Of a DNA stretch of 64,000 nucleotides, positions 33,342-45,763 are shown in pieces. Position numbers and translations under genes: made by a program. Numbering within the stretch: the stretch's first letter is position 1; every line of letters starts with the position of its first letter. The DNA is from Helianthus annuus (Eukaryota > Streptophyta > Magnoliopsida > Asterales > Asteraceae), in contig NC_035434.2 of assembly GCF_002127325.2 (NCBI RefSeq), forward strand, positions 77,693,343-77,757,342, in the 5' to 3' direction. The notes under the pieces were generated by a model that saw only the letters and a program-made list of their open reading frames with translations, had not been told where the DNA came from and searched no databases.

Positions 33342-35370
33342 ACACAAGGTATGACTTGAATTTGTCAAAAGCATAAACTACTGCCTAAAGCTCTTTCTCT
33401 GTAGTCGTGTAATTTTCCTGAGCATCGTGTAGAGTTTTGCTTGCATAGTATATAGGATGAAAATGCTTCTCTCTTCGTTGTCCTAAGACTGCTCCTATTG
33501 CGTAATCACTGGCGTCGCACATTATCTCAAATGGCAACGCCCAATCTGGTGCAACTAAAATAGGTGCTTCGATAAGCCTTTGTTTCAGCTGCTTGAATGC
33601 CTTCATGCACTCATCTGAAAACACAAATGGAGCATCTTTTTCTAACAAACGGGTCATAGGTCTTGCGATTTTTGAAAAGTCTTTTATGAATCGCCTATAG
33701 AACCCTGCATGACCTAGGAATCTTCTAATCGCTCTGACCGAGGTTGGGGGAGGAAGTTTAGAAATGATATCCACTTTTGCTGGATCAACTTCCAACCCAG
33801 CTTCAGAGATCTTGTGTCCAAGAACTACCCCTTCTTTCACCATGAAGTGGCACTTCTCCCAGTTAAGCACAAGATTAGTTTCCTCACATCTCATTAACAT
33901 TCTTTTCAGATTTCCAAGACATTGATTGAAAGAACTCCCGAAAACAGAGAAATCATCCATGAATACCTCCATGGAGTCTTCGATCATGTCATGAAAAATA
34001 GCTACCATGCAGCGCTGAAATGTGGCTGGTGCATTACATAGCCCAAAAGGCATACGCCGGTAGGCGAATGTACCGAAAGGACATGTGAAAGTAGTCTTCT
34101 CCTGGTCTTCGGGAGCGATAGGAATTTGAAAATATCCAGAGAACCCATCCAGAAAACAGAAAAATGACTTCCCCGACAGACGTTCCAACATCTGGTCGAT
34201 GAATGGAAGCGGGAAGTGGTCCTTACGGGTGGCATCGTTGAGTTTGCGATAATCGATGCAAACTCGCCATCCGGTGACGGTACGGGTAGGAATAAGTTCA
34301 TTCTTATCATTTGGAACTACAGTAATACCACCTTTCTTGGGTACTACTTGCACTGGACTTACCCAAATAGAATCAGATATAGGATAAATCAGTCCTGCAT
34401 CTAACAACTTAATTACTTCTTTCTTCACCACGTCTTGCATGTTAGGATTCAATCGCCTTTGATGTTGTGCACTAGGCTTGTAATTGTCTTCCATGAGAAT
34501 CTTATGCGTATAAAAAGAAGGATTAATGCCTTTGATTTCCATAATCTTCCATGCCATAGCTTTCTTGTGGAGCTTTAGAACTTCAAGAAGCTGTCTCTTT
34601 TCTTCTTCTGCTAAAGATGCTGAAATGATGACTGGCAAGCGACACTCCTCATCTAGAAATGTGTATTCAAGATGCGGTGGGAGTTCTTTTAACTCCAATG
34701 ACAGTGGGTCTTCAACCGATGGTTTGGATTTTTCTTCAACTTCACGGTCAATCTCCACAAATTGATCTGGACTTTGGGAACTATCTTCATCGATTTGGCA
34801 GACTGGCTGCTCCTGTGAATTGTCGTCTTGGTTCTCACACAAAAGAGGTGTGTCCATATCAATTTCTTCTACCGTGCCTTTAAAATGAGAGCTTACAAAA
34901 GTATCGACAATGTCGACATAGTAAAGAATGCCATCGTGACTTTGCGGATGCTGCATGGATATTTTAATATTAAAAGTCACGTGCTCGTCATTTACTCGGA
35001 GCGTGATTTGGCCAGCTGCCACATCAACGATCGTCCTCGCAGTATTGAGGAACAGGCGTCCAAGTATTAATGGCACTTTTGAGTCTTCGTCCATGTCAAG
35101 AATAACAAAATCCACGGGAAAAGAAAATTTATCGATTTTAACAAGCATGTTTTCAACGAATCCACGCGGATATTTGATCGAACGATCTGCAAGTCGAATG
35201 CTCATTCTAGTTCGTGAAGGTTCACCCAGATCTAATTTAGCAAAACCTTTATAAGGCATAAGGTTTATGCTAGCTCCTAAATCGGCTAATGCGTGACTGA
35301 CAGACATGCTGCCAATGAGACAGGGAAGAGTAAAACTGCCCGGATCTCCCATCTTTTCGGGTAGACGGTT
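33342..35370 (-). pseudogene. D pol, first part: protease, RT, start of RNase H
   Basis: It continues the gag frame after a TAA at 35371-35373. Protease-like segment with DLGASINLMPY and LILGRLFLNTA. RT with VCIDYRKLN, DGFSGYFQI, FGTFAYRRMPFGL and FMDDFSVFG (the YMDD-box position), then the connection ([12 protein letters not shown]) and the RNase H beginning (MCDASDYAIGAVLGQ). A TAG at 33385-33387 stops the frame. Homology nevertheless continues to 33342, where A is inserted; past A it resumes at 18140. Stops arose in an otherwise unshifted frame, consistent with decay by point mutation. Confidence 0.9.
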
Positions 35371-37305
35371 TTAGAGAAGGGCTGAACAGTTTTCGTTCAT
35401 CAACACACAAGACAAGCTTTCAAGTTTCTGCTTGTTTGTGAGGATATCTTTTAAGAACCTTGCGTATTTAGGCATTTGTGCCAACGCCTCAACAAATGGT
35501 ATGTTTATGTGTAATTGTTTAAACATTTCTAAAAACTTACCATGTTGTTCATCGTTCTTTTGCTTCTTCAGTCTGCTTGGATATGGGATAGGAGGAATGA
35601 AATCTTTAACTGGCTCCTGGAACTGTGCTGTACTTGCTGGGACTCGCCTAGCGTGCACTTCGTCTGAAGCGTTAGTTTGGACCGTATTAGTGATCGGTGG
35701 TGAGTCCGATTTGTCAGGTCCCGTGGCTTTACCACTCCTTGTCATTACTGCATTAACGTGCCCTCTCGGGTTTGGTTCTGTGTTACCTAGAAGACTACCT
35801 TGGGGTCTTTCAGACAACATTTTGGCCAGTTGGCCGACTTGATTCTCTATGGTTTGTATTGAAGCCTTCTGGCTCCGCATTTCCCCTTCCTGTGCCATGA
35901 AACGCTCCTCATGCTGCTTGTATAGCTTTTCAGAAATTTGATTGGCATTGTTGGAGTTGTTTAACAGCTGCGCCATCATTTCCTCTAATTTTGAGTTTGT
36001 TTGAGAGGTTTGAGGCTGGGAAGTGCTTCCTGAACCTAAATTATTGTATCGTGGTTGAAAAGTTTGCCCTGATGGCTGAAAAGATTGTCCATGGGGCTGA
36101 AAGGATTGCCCCTGAGACTGTTGTGGTGCGGGAGCACGTTGAGCATATCCGAGTGGGTTTTGGTTATTGGAATTAGCTTTCCACCCAAAGTTTGGATGAT
36201 TCCTCAAACCTGGATTGTACATGTTGCTATAAGGGTTATTTTGGGGCCTAATTTGATTGCCCAAATAGTCCACCTCTTCGTGGCCTGTAAACATAACACC
36301 CTTCTCACATGTACCTGGCTCGTGTGACACTCCACACAGCTCACATGATGATTGTACCTGCGAAATGTTCTGAGCCTGATCAAATCTTGCTGCCAATGCT
36401 CCAATCTGTGCTGCAAGAGCCGTATATGTATCCACTTGATGAACTCCAGGAATAGATGATGCTTTGTTTCGCACTCCATTGTGACGAGAACTTGACTTCA
36501 AGGTAGCTTTTTCTATGATTGCATAGGCTTCGTTGGGTGTTTTTGTTCCAAGATCGCCTCCTGCATATACATCTAAACGTTCTTGTGAGTCGTAGCTGAG
36601 TCCTTGGTAGAAGTTCAACACAAGTTGCCTTTTGGACAACCCATGATGTGGAACATCGATCAAAAGATCTTTGAACCTCTCCCAAGCTGCGTGTAGAGAT
36701 TCGCCTTCGTCTTGTTTGAATGTCATAATACGGTTCTTAAGCTTAGCTGTCTTTTCCGGTGGGAAATATTTTTGCATAAAAAGAACGGCCATCTCGTTCC
36801 AAGTCGTGATGGACCCTGCTGGAAGTAACAAAAGCCAAGATCGAGCTTTGTCTCGCAAAGAAAATGGAAAGAGCCGCAAACGAATTGCATCTTCAGAAAC
36901 GTCTCTAATTTTAAATGTCGAGCACACCTCGAGAAATGATGCGATGTGCCGACCTGGATCTTCATGATCCTTCCCGTCAAACTGCACAGAATTTTGCAAC
37001 ATGTTAATAATACTTGATTTAATTTCAAAACTCGGTGCTGCTATAGTAGGTCGGGCAATGCTCGGTAGCAAGCCCTCTCCTCCTGGACGGCCGGTCTCAT
37101 TCAGAGGCTGGTCGTCTTCTGCCATAATGCTTCCTATGTCGTCCTCTGAACTCTCGCTATCAGAAAGAATCACTGGTTCGTCGCTTGCGGTCGCAATCCT
37201 TTGTGCTACAACAAGTGATCGTTTGCGAAGCCACCTACTTCTTCTTAAGTTATTTTCTGGTTCGTTGGCTAGCTCAGCGTTAGCGGGTGCAGGGGGCGTG
37301 GACAT
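35371..37305 (-). pseudogene. D gag (Athila type)
   Basis: I place the start at the ATG at 37305 (MSTPPAPANAEL); the frame is open farther upstream, but those residues are a hydrophobic translation of AT-rich leader. About 640 residues: an acidic Ser-rich N-terminus, the retrotransposon gag domain (SFLEVCSTF, ARSWLLLLPAGSITTWNEM, MQKYFPPEK), a Cys/His motif (CELCGVSHEPGTC), a Gln/Pro/Asn-rich stretch (QSQGQSFQPHGQSF), and a C-terminal helix-rich part ending near NENCSALL. A TAA then separates it from pol in the same frame. It is a single-codon stop in a position where relatives usually read through as one Gag-Pol. Confidence 0.85.
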
Positions 37306-37529
37306 TAGCCTGCACATAAAAAGGAACGCATTATACAGAAAAAAGAACATAATATATATATATGAAATAAATAATAATAACAATACTAATATCTAATATA
37401 CATATATATAAACATTATTAAACAAATTTAAACAAATATTTACTGGCTTGTTTACATATTTACATCCGAGAGCTGCTTTTGTTTGTTTACCAAAATTTCT
37501 GATGACGAACATCAGAATTCTGAGAAAAC

Positions 37530-37576
<47 letters not shown>

Positions 37577-38337
37577 CCGATATATCTTATAAAATTCTGA
37601 TAAAAATCTGATGAAAGCTTTCGTTCCATCAGAATTACCAGAAAATCTGGTAAATTCACCAGAATTGAAAACTATTGTTTTTAGAACATCTAATGGGTTT
37701 ATCAGAATCCATCAGAAAATCGGATAAATTCATTGGAATTTATCAGAAAATCTGATGATTTTATCAGAAAGTTATATTTTATTTTTATGAAGTAAATAAA
37801 TAAACAAATGAGTACAATAATTAAATGAATGAACAGAAAATTAAACGGGCAGAAATAAATAAATAAATAACTGAACGTTAATAAATAAAATACTGAATTA
37901 GAAATACTGAACTGAAATAAATAAATGAATGAAGTACAGAAATGAAATTACTGAAATTAAAATACTGAATTAAATGATTGCCAGTACATGGTTCGATTCC
38001 GAACACATAACTTGACTTAAAATAAATGAAATAAAAATGTTAGTTGAACAATAAATAAAAAGTTAGTATGTTAGTGAGTTAGTAAAGTTAGTCAGTTAGT
38101 TGGTTAGTGGTTAGTTGGTTAATAAAACAGAAAAGAAAAGTTAGTCAAAAGTTAGTCCTAGTGGGCGTGCCAGGCTAGGTGTTTACAAGTTAGTAAATTA
38201 AAGAAAATAAAAGTTAGTTAAACAGTTAAGTATAAGAAAATAAATAAATACAAAAATTTACAGATATTAACAGTTATTGACAGTTTGTACACCGGTAGAA
38301 AAATGACTCGGATTGTTCCATTAATTTTGCCGTAAGT
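37306..38337 (-). other. D leader with simple repeats
   Basis: This is a non-coding leader between primer site and gag. It contains a (TA)n run at about 37532-37571, repeated ATCAGAA/TCTGAT words (37500-37770), AAAT-rich stretches (37780-37970) and GTTAGT-rich sequence (38040-38160). No gene was seen. Confidence 0.7.
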
Positions 38338-38355
38338 TCCCCGGCAACGGCGCCA
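38338..38355 (-). other. Primer-binding site, tRNA-Asp type (element D)
   Basis: An 18-base match to the tRNA-Asp 3' end, read TCCCCGGCAACGGCGCCA on the plus strand, six bases from the LTR start at 38362. Confidence 0.9.
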
Positions 38356-38361
38356 AAAACT

Positions 38362-40177
38362 TGACGCGCATGCGAACACACATATTTATTTACAGTATCT
38401 TCACATGCGACGAAGTGCGTTTTATATTTATAAAAATGGTTTATACCTTAACATTAAAACACACACAACAAAGGACAAGTGTAACCCGTCATATATGCAG
38501 CAAAGTATTGGTAAGAGCCAGATATCGATCCATGGAACACGGGCGTTAAATGTACTAAATCTTTGTCATTATTTTACCAGATAAAAAGATAAGTGAATGG
38601 TTGTTAACTAAGTTGTTTAAATTACAACTAAAACATAAATATACAACTATCTTGTTTCACAAACAACCTAAACATGTTATCTATCAGATGTGTCACAAAA
38701 GCAATTAATCAATTTTCCAATTTCGAGACAGCTAGTTACCGGGTCTGGATTTCTAGCATTATGATTCTTCGGAAAGTTAACGCGATGGTCACACGTTAAC
38801 CACCTAAAATCATTCATTAGCGAGCTATTGATATTTATTCATGCGAACCTTTAAAGATAGGTTATTTACCGGGTCTGGATTCCTAACCTCACTTATCAAA
38901 GAAAGCAATACCGATGGTCACAATACAGCCACGAGGATAAGCAATTATGGAGATCATATAACAAACAATTTCACCTTTACAAGTCTTGAACACAAATCTA
39001 CCATGTCAGCAATTTCAGACCAAAACTACTAAACAAGGATCATAAACCGCATTTAAGAACATGTAATCAACACAATATAATTCGTTAGAACCCTTACGTG
39101 CAAGAAAGTATTCCTAATCACAATAAGATATATCTTGTATAAAACCAGTACCCTGGTCTGGTTTCATGGTGTAAACAAAGTCTACAAATAAGTGATTAAT
39201 CAAGAAATAGTTACCATCCTACTAACCACAGATTCATTATCCAAGATAATCAAACATAATCAGGAACTCAACATCAATGAAACGTTCATTATATAATCAT
39301 GAAGATTCAATAAGAAAAAGTACTAAGTTTCATATAAACAAGATTACAACATAAAGATTTATTCAAGAAACAAGTTTATAACTACTATTACATAAACTAC
39401 ATTAAACATAAACTAACATTAGCTCAATACTTGCAAAATGATCAGAATACATGTTCAAGAACGAGGAATCGAACCATAAACAAGCAAGGAATTGATGGGT
39501 TGGATCGGTTATGCTTCCACTCGATCTTTAAGCTTCAAATGGGTCTGATCACGACTGCTTCGTAACCCAGAAATCGCTCAGAAACATGGAGAAAAACCCA
39601 ACATTTGAAACAGTAGCGAATGCTGCTATTTATAGGTGATTTCTAGATTGGCACGGTCGTGCTGATTTGGCACGGTCGTGCGGTCAGATGTTGTCGGGTG
39701 ACGTTAGTTTCAGCGATCCCGAGTCAGCCAAGTAGACTAGTGGACAAGTTGCTTGGGTCAGCAGATTGGCACGGTAGTGCCGCTGGTGGCACGGTAGTGC
39801 CATTCCTCAGAAATGTTGGTCAGAAGGCTTGATCTGGTGATGGCACGGTAGTGCCGCGGGTGGCACGGTAGTGCGGCCCGAGAAACAGTTGGCACCCCTG
39901 GTTGCACTAGCAGTGCTTCCAAGATCGTAGAAGCGGCACCGTAGTGCCGCAGGTGGCACGGTCGTGCCACACCTGGTAGTCCATCAGATTTTTGCCATTT
40001 TCATCAGAAATGCATCAGATTTGGTCCGTTTTCATCAGAATTTTCCATTATGCTCTGTTTAAGACTTGAAAATATAAAAGTACCGGATTTGGTACCTAAA
40101 CGTTGCGTTTTTGGTCAAAAATGCTTAAAACGGAAGTGTTTTGGGGTATAAAAACATGTATAATTTAACGTATATCA
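38362..40177 (-). repeat. 5' LTR of element D
   Basis: 1816 bp, TGACGCGC...ATATCA, partner of 8247-12370. TATA at 39627-39636, GGCAC...GTGCC array at 39650-39972. The target copy CAAAC follows at 40178-40182. Confidence 0.9.
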
Positions 40178-40182
40178 CAAAC

Positions 40183-41190
40183 CATCATGCACAAACACAT
40201 CCTTACCAAACGAGGTGACAATCCAATTAAATGGCCATCCGATCGGATGACCATCCGAACGGATTGCCACCCGATCGACTGGCCATCCGGTCAAATTGCA
40301 ATCCGATCGGATTACCACTCGACACTTGGTACCTTTTCACCGTTTTACGCGCCGCTTATCGTTTTTGCTATCGTTAACTATTCAGGCTAATCTCTCTCAG
40401 TGCTCCCTTCAATCCAAGAGCGTGTTTACTTGTTAAACACAATCTGTGAGTATACTCGATCCTTTTTTGCTTTACGCACTTTTGGGTGTTACATACGTTA
40501 TCTATATTCAAATCACAAACTACACACAACGCAAACGCTATTTATACGCTAACCGATATTGCATGCCACGTGTTTTCGATGAATGCTTGTATGTTATGTT
40601 AACACAGTGATTGTTTCCTGACACCTTAGCAACGATAGTACTATAGTTTGGACTCAGCGCCTGTCGTGGACAGGGGTTGTTAAGGGCTTTACTTCACGTG
40701 TCCCAGTTGGGACATGTGTTGCGCATTCTACAACTCGCAGTCACGTCTATGCATATTTCTCTGTTGATAATCTACATGCCTTCACTTTATACATGTTTCA
40801 TCCTGGTTATGCGCAAACGATTTCAAACTCTATTATGCTATATCAAACATGTATGCTCACCTTTACACTATGTGTATTGACCTTTACTTTAACGTATGTG
40901 ACAGGTGTTTAGGATGCTATCTGCTAGGACCCTGTGTATTTCCTGCTTTTGTGGAATCAAGTAGGATGGAGTCTAAAACAAAGACAATTTATTTTATTTA
41001 AAATCTGAGTTGTCGAACACGTTTTTGTTTGGAGAATATCGATGTTTGTAATAATTAGATTACTTGAATGGGTTATGGTATGGGACATAATATTAAGTAT
41101 TTGGTAATTTAGTCGTTATGTAATTTCTCTCGACAATCTGTTCGCTCAGTGCCATGCCCCGAGGTTTCCGCATTCTGTTGGGGTGTGACA
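40183..41190 (+). repeat. 3' LTR of element F, right piece
   Basis: It resumes the LTR of F after D. It starts with a CCGATCGG array (40213-40320), continues with U5-like sequence and ends GTTGGGGTGTGACA, the same terminal form as B1. Its target duplication cannot be checked because the left end of F is outside. Confidence 0.7.
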
Positions 41191-41293
41191 ATAAGCATCG
41201 GAAACAGAAACATGAATGATGAATGTAAAAGAAAACACTCTTCTGCAAAAGTAAAAGGTAAGATCTGTCAATAGTCAAACTTTATATAATATA

Positions 41294-41698
41294 GGGTGGG
41301 AGTTGGCTACAAAGTCTATTTTTCCTACAAAGTGTAAAAAGTCATAAAACACCATAATGTCAACTATTACACACACTCAAAACCCACAAATAACAAATTG
41401 AAGAGTACTAAAATGACATATTTGTGGGTTTTGTGTGTGTGTTTTGGATGATAAGGCTTTGATTATCAAATGACTAACATTAGTGTGTTTTATGTTGATT
41501 ATCGTGTTGTTTTTATATTCATAGTTCTACGATGGTGTGTTTGAAATTTTTATGGACTACTAGGGTTTGGATATTGTGTTTTAGTGATCTTCACTCTGTT
41601 ATTTGTGGGTTTTAAGTGTGTTTCATGGCGCAAATTGTGGTGTTTTATGACTTTGTACACTTTGTAGGAAAAATAGACTTTGTAACCGAACCCCACCA
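41294..41698. mobile_element. 405-bp inverted-repeat element (MITE-like)
   Basis: The termini are inverted copies over about 60 bases: left GGGTGGGAGTTGGCTACAAAG, then AGTCTATTTTTCCTACAAAG and so on; right end complementary with a few changes. The flanking word ATATAATATA is at 41284-41293 and 41699-41708, a 9-10 bp duplication as in Mutator-like elements, but the TA-rich context makes that uncertain. There is no transposase; the interior is AT-rich. The short flanks 41191-41293 and 41699-41774 show nothing else but a TA microsatellite (41700-41735). Confidence 0.75.
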
Positions 41699-41774
41699 AT
41701 ATAATATATATATATATATATATGTATATATAGGTAGAGGGTCCTGTAAAAAGTGTGAGAAGTGTAATATAACA

Positions 41775-42506
41775 TGTTGGGATTGAACCCTGCCAAAGGA
41801 ACAGATAATAAAAGCCAAAACTGGATCAGAGCAGTGGATCCTGAATAAGCAGATGTTTTGAATGCAAGTCTCTCCCCTTGAAAGTGGTTTCAACATCTGC
41901 TGACCTCCTATCTACTGATCATACAAACTGCTGACCTACAACTGCTGAGCAAAGTCAAAGACTGATGAAGAACTGAAGCTCTGCTGCTCAATCTACTGCC
42001 TTGATTCAAGCACCGCTGATCATGACAAGTACTGTTGGGCTCACAGCAGTGGAAGGATGCAGCAGCTGTTTATTTACTTTATGTTATGAAATGTAATATC
42101 AGTAGTTAGCATAAGCAGTATTTGTATAGGTCAGTTGTTAGAGTTTGTTAGGAGGTTAGTTGTCACTTTCATGGTGAGGTCAGCTATGATGCTCAGTGGT
42201 TTGTTGCGTGCCTATAAATAGAACAGTGCTCTGCTCTGTTCTGTTTAGCTCTTCACCATCTTCTTCCTGCACGAACAAATTTCTGAGCTCAGGCTGAGGT
42301 GGAGTTTGCGAATCATACATGCAATTGTAATCAAAGTTTGAAATAAATTTAAGCATTTGGTTCTTTGTTGAAAATGTATGATTGAAAGCATTTCTTCTGT
42401 TTGATTGTGAAAAGTTTGATTCCATTTAATTTCCGCTGCACTACTCTTTCATTGTTCATCTTAATTCAAACACAAATCACAATTAATCCAAACTCAGATC
42501 CTAACA
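41775..42506 (+). repeat. 5' LTR of element C
   Basis: 732 bp, TGTTGGGATTG...TCCTAACA. CTGCTGA/CACTG-type words recur through 41830-42075. TATA box CCTATAAATA at 42211-42220. No partner LTR is in view, so the left border rests on TGTTGG and the likely target copy. Confidence 0.75.
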
Positions 42507-42508
42507 AT

Positions 42509-42520
42509 TGGTATCAGAGC
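42509..42520 (+). other. Primer-binding site, initiator tRNA-Met (element C)
   Basis: TGGTATCAGAGC lies two bases after the LTR and is followed by TTGGACAG. Confidence 0.9.
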
Positions 42521-42671
42521 TTGGACAGTCAAATTTGATTTAACAGTCATTTTGACATAAATAGTTCAGCTCACAATCGTTGATACTGATAGTTTGTTTG
42601 TTTTGTTAAAAAACAGAGCAAGGTTTAATCACCATTAAAGTTGATTAATCAATGCATGTAAAACAACCAGG

Positions 42672-45600
42672 ATGACGTCACAATCACAAGATGATAAGAA
42701 TAACATCGGTTCTCTTTTCAAACCACCCATGCTTAAACGTAATGAGTACAACATCTGGGAGAGAAGGATGGGTCACATCCTTGCTCAAGAGGACACTGGA
42801 TGTTGGAGGTCTGTTGTTTTTGGTCATCATGTTCCTATGGTGCCAAGTGCTGAGGATGCAAAGAAGTTCGTTCCAAAACCAACTGAAAACTATACTGAAA
42901 TTGATTTTCAAAAGTTCGAACTCGATGCCAAAGCATTTAGCATCATAGCTTCTGCATTACCCAACGAAATCTATGCTGGGCTGTTACACTGTAACAGTGC
43001 CAAAGAGTTGTGGGATGCATTGAAGGAACAATTTGGGGGGACAGAAGAGGTTATTGAAAACAACAGCGAAATTCTGAGTCAGCAGTATGAAACATTTTGC
43101 CACATCAAAGGGGAATCACTAACCCAACAATTTGAGCGTTTCAGTTGTCTCATCAGTGAACTAAGGCTTGTTAAAGTTACATTTCCAAATGCAACTCATA
43201 ATAGCAGGTTCCTTAGATCATTGCCCGAAAAATGGGACACAATTGCATTTGTCACCAGGAATTCAGCTGAGTTCAAAGATCTGACCCTGACCCAACTCCA
43301 TGGTAGACTCCTGACCTATGAAAGGGAGTTAAACCAGAAAAGGAAGTTGCAAGAGTCTGGTAAAGTTACTGATGACTATTCATTTGGCAGCACAGCTCTG
43401 TTTGGTCAGGAAGAATCTGGTAGCAGCAGTAAGGATCAGAGTTATGATCATTTTATTGACATAACTGTTGGTGCTAATTTTAACAACTCTGATTCTCACT
43501 CTGCAAATTACGCTTTCACTGCAAATAATGAAAACCAGATGTTCGATAATTTGTGCTTTGAACTCAATGATTTGCAACATTTTGATCCCACTGACTTAGA
43601 AGAGATGGACATATTGCATCAATTGGCTTTGCTTAGTGTTAGAACAAGCAAATTCTATAAAAGAACAGGGAGAAAATTCCCAGGGCTTCATGGGAATTTA
43701 AGGGTGGGGTTGGATAAGTCGAAAATCAAGTGTTACAAGTGTAATAGGCGAGGTCATTTTGCTAGGGAATGTAGGAGTCAAACCACTGGTCCAATAATTA
43801 CTCATCCTAGTTCAAACCCTAGACCACAACAGCAAAACACTGTGCACTATACCCAATATGCCCCTGCAGCACATGTTAACACTACTCATTATGCTGCAAC
43901 CCCTGTGCCTGTGCATTATGTTCAAACCATTGTTCCACAAATTCAGTATGTTCAAGCCCCTGTTCCTCAAGCACAAGTGCAACCTGTTGCACCTCAACAA
44001 GCTGCTCCAACAGTGACACAACCAGATCAGCAAAGCTTTTTCACACAAGGCTTTGTTGATTGGAGCAGCATGCCTGATGAACTTGGTGATGAAAATTTTG
44101 CTCTCTATGCTTCTAATAATACTTTTGATGATGAATTTTGTTTAATGGAATTAGAGTCAATACCAGAAGGGTTTGAAACTGAAGTTAAACAGCTAGGTGT
44201 GGAAACGGTGGATGAAGTTGCTGAAGCAGTGGTTACTGTAGTTGCTGGTGAACTACTGCTGGGAGAGAATTCAGAAACCCTAATTGAACCACTGTCCGAC
44301 CCTTTGTCCAAAGATGACAAAGAGAAAGAAGAATTGAAGAAAGCTGGTGAGGGAGAAGGGAGAGCTGATGAAGAAGATGATCATCAATGTAATTGTGCCA
44401 TGATGGCTGCTGCCAAGGTAACTCCTCAAGTTCTTGAAAAACTGTGTTCAGACAAATGTATCATTGCATTTGCTAACATCAAAGAGGTAAATGAAAACCT
44501 TAGGGATAAAGTCTTGTCTGATGAAGTCAAATTTGAAAAGTCATTAAAAGAACTTAGAAACAAATTGGCTGAAAAAGATAAAGAGATCAGCAGTATAAAA
44601 GAAGAGCAGAGCATAACCAAAACTCAACTCCAAACTATGGTAGAAAAATACCAAGGTTGCAAAAAGGAGTTGGAGTCTACCTAGATCACCTGTGAAAGAT
44701 GGGTGGAGTCTTGTAAAGGGTATGAGGTTATGCTTGCAAAGCAGCTTGAAAGCAATATCAAGTATGGAATAGGACATAGAAAATATGATGAACTTGTAAA
44801 CACTGCTGAAAAACAAGCTGGTTCAACTGAGATAATACCAACCAACAAAAATGGCCAAGAGGTTAAAATAACCGACAAACTTGGTAACAAAATTACTCTG
44901 AAAAGATCTGTGGGGTCCTCAACTTTTAAGGAGATTGAGAAATACCAATTTAAACCCACATGGTCTGATGAGTGTGATATCTTGGAAAACTTCAAACCAA
45001 TGGATTTCACAACCACTGATGGTATAAAAGCTCCAAAAGCAAAGATCATTCCAATCAAAGATATCCCAACAGTGGTTCAAAACTCTGTTGCAAAGGAATC
45101 TGAGAAAAGGTGGAAAAGAGAAAATATTAAAAACTTGTTTTGTGTTTTTTGTGAAAAAAGAAATCATTTAACAAAAGACTGTTTTCATCTAAAAGCACAT
45201 GATCTAAACAAAACAAGTATCATTGTACCTGCTGAGAGCTGCACCATCTGTGGTAAAGATAACCATAAAACTAAGGAATGTGTGTATCTCAAAAACTTTG
45301 ATGAGAAAAAGAAGGAGTACACAGCAAAAACATTCTTAAGTTCATCAGCATCACCTGTCAAATTCACCAAGAAACAACCACTGTTTGTCCCTGTCCAAAC
45401 AGCTGTCACAAAACAGCTGAACCAAACATCTGTTCAAAGGGATGTTCAAGTGACTGATGCACCCCCTGCCAATCAATTCAGAAGAGGCAAAGGACAACCA
45501 TCATACCAAAGGATTCCACATGTTTATGAGGCTTACAAAAAGCCCTCTAAACCAAGAGTGAACAGGCATCCTTTTGGTTATCAACAGGTGATTGGCCAAG

Positions 45601-45743
45601 ACCCCCAACAGTGGTTAGAGAAAAACATTCCCAAAAATGTTCAAACCCTTGAGCTAACCACTGTCCATGCATCAGTCATCATCCCAGACACTGTTGAGAC
45701 CCCATCCAAAGCATTATTGGCTTTGGAGACCTTAATGAACTAA
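42672..45743 (+). pseudogene. Element C gag
   Basis: It starts at MTSQSQDDKN. The UBN2 gag domain (residues about 20-230; KELWDALKEQFGG, FLRSLPEKWDT) is followed by a CCHC knuckle (CYKCNRRGHFAREC, near 354), a Gln/Pro/Val-rich stretch, an acidic region, and a Lys/Glu coiled coil (LRNKLAEKDKEISSIKEEQS). A TAG at 44682-44684 interrupts the frame, which then continues without a shift to 45743. The second half has two more CCHC-like motifs (CVFCEKRNHLTKDC and CTICGKDNHKTKEC). The pol frame begins one register away just downstream. Confidence 0.85.
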
Positions 45744-45763
45744 TCCTTTTACTTCATGTGCAG

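Larger units (their letters stand above)
8247..40177 (-). mobile_element. Element D: Athila-like Ty3/gypsy element, complete but interrupted
   Basis: Reading right to left: 5' LTR 38362-40177, tRNA-Asp primer site 38338-38355, leader, gag (from 37305), protease-RT (to 33342), RNase H-integrase (18140-16583), a non-coding promoter-like segment, an env-like ORF (15445-13977), 3' untranslated region, and 3' LTR (12370-8247). It has a perfect 5-bp duplication CAAAC. It is split by element A within RNase H (ACACA duplication) and by E inside the 3' LTR (TTTAT duplication). In-frame stops in gag-pol and a lost catalytic Asp in integrase make it inactive. The two LTRs are still very similar, with scattered single-base differences. 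Confidence 0.85.
4811..41190 (+). mobile_element. Element F: old Tekay-like chromovirus, 3' part, split by D
   Basis: Visible parts are the RNase H-integrase-C-terminal coding region (4811-6600), a purine-rich tract before 6634, and a 3' LTR in two pieces (6634-8246 and 40183-41190). Gag, protease and most of RT are missing to the left, where element G begins. Element D interrupts the LTR with a perfect CAAAC duplication (8242-8246 and 40178-40182), which proves the two LTR pieces were once adjacent. F is the oldest element of the left cluster. Confidence 0.75.

Noticed and set aside
37306..37383. Hydrophobic N-terminal extension of D gag as a signal peptide or membrane anchor
   Set aside because: The residues are translated from AT-rich leader; the ATG at 37305 gives a normal Gag start.
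37532..37571. (TA)n tract as a regulatory or replication site
   Set aside because: It is a simple microsatellite within the leader of D; nothing else supports a function.
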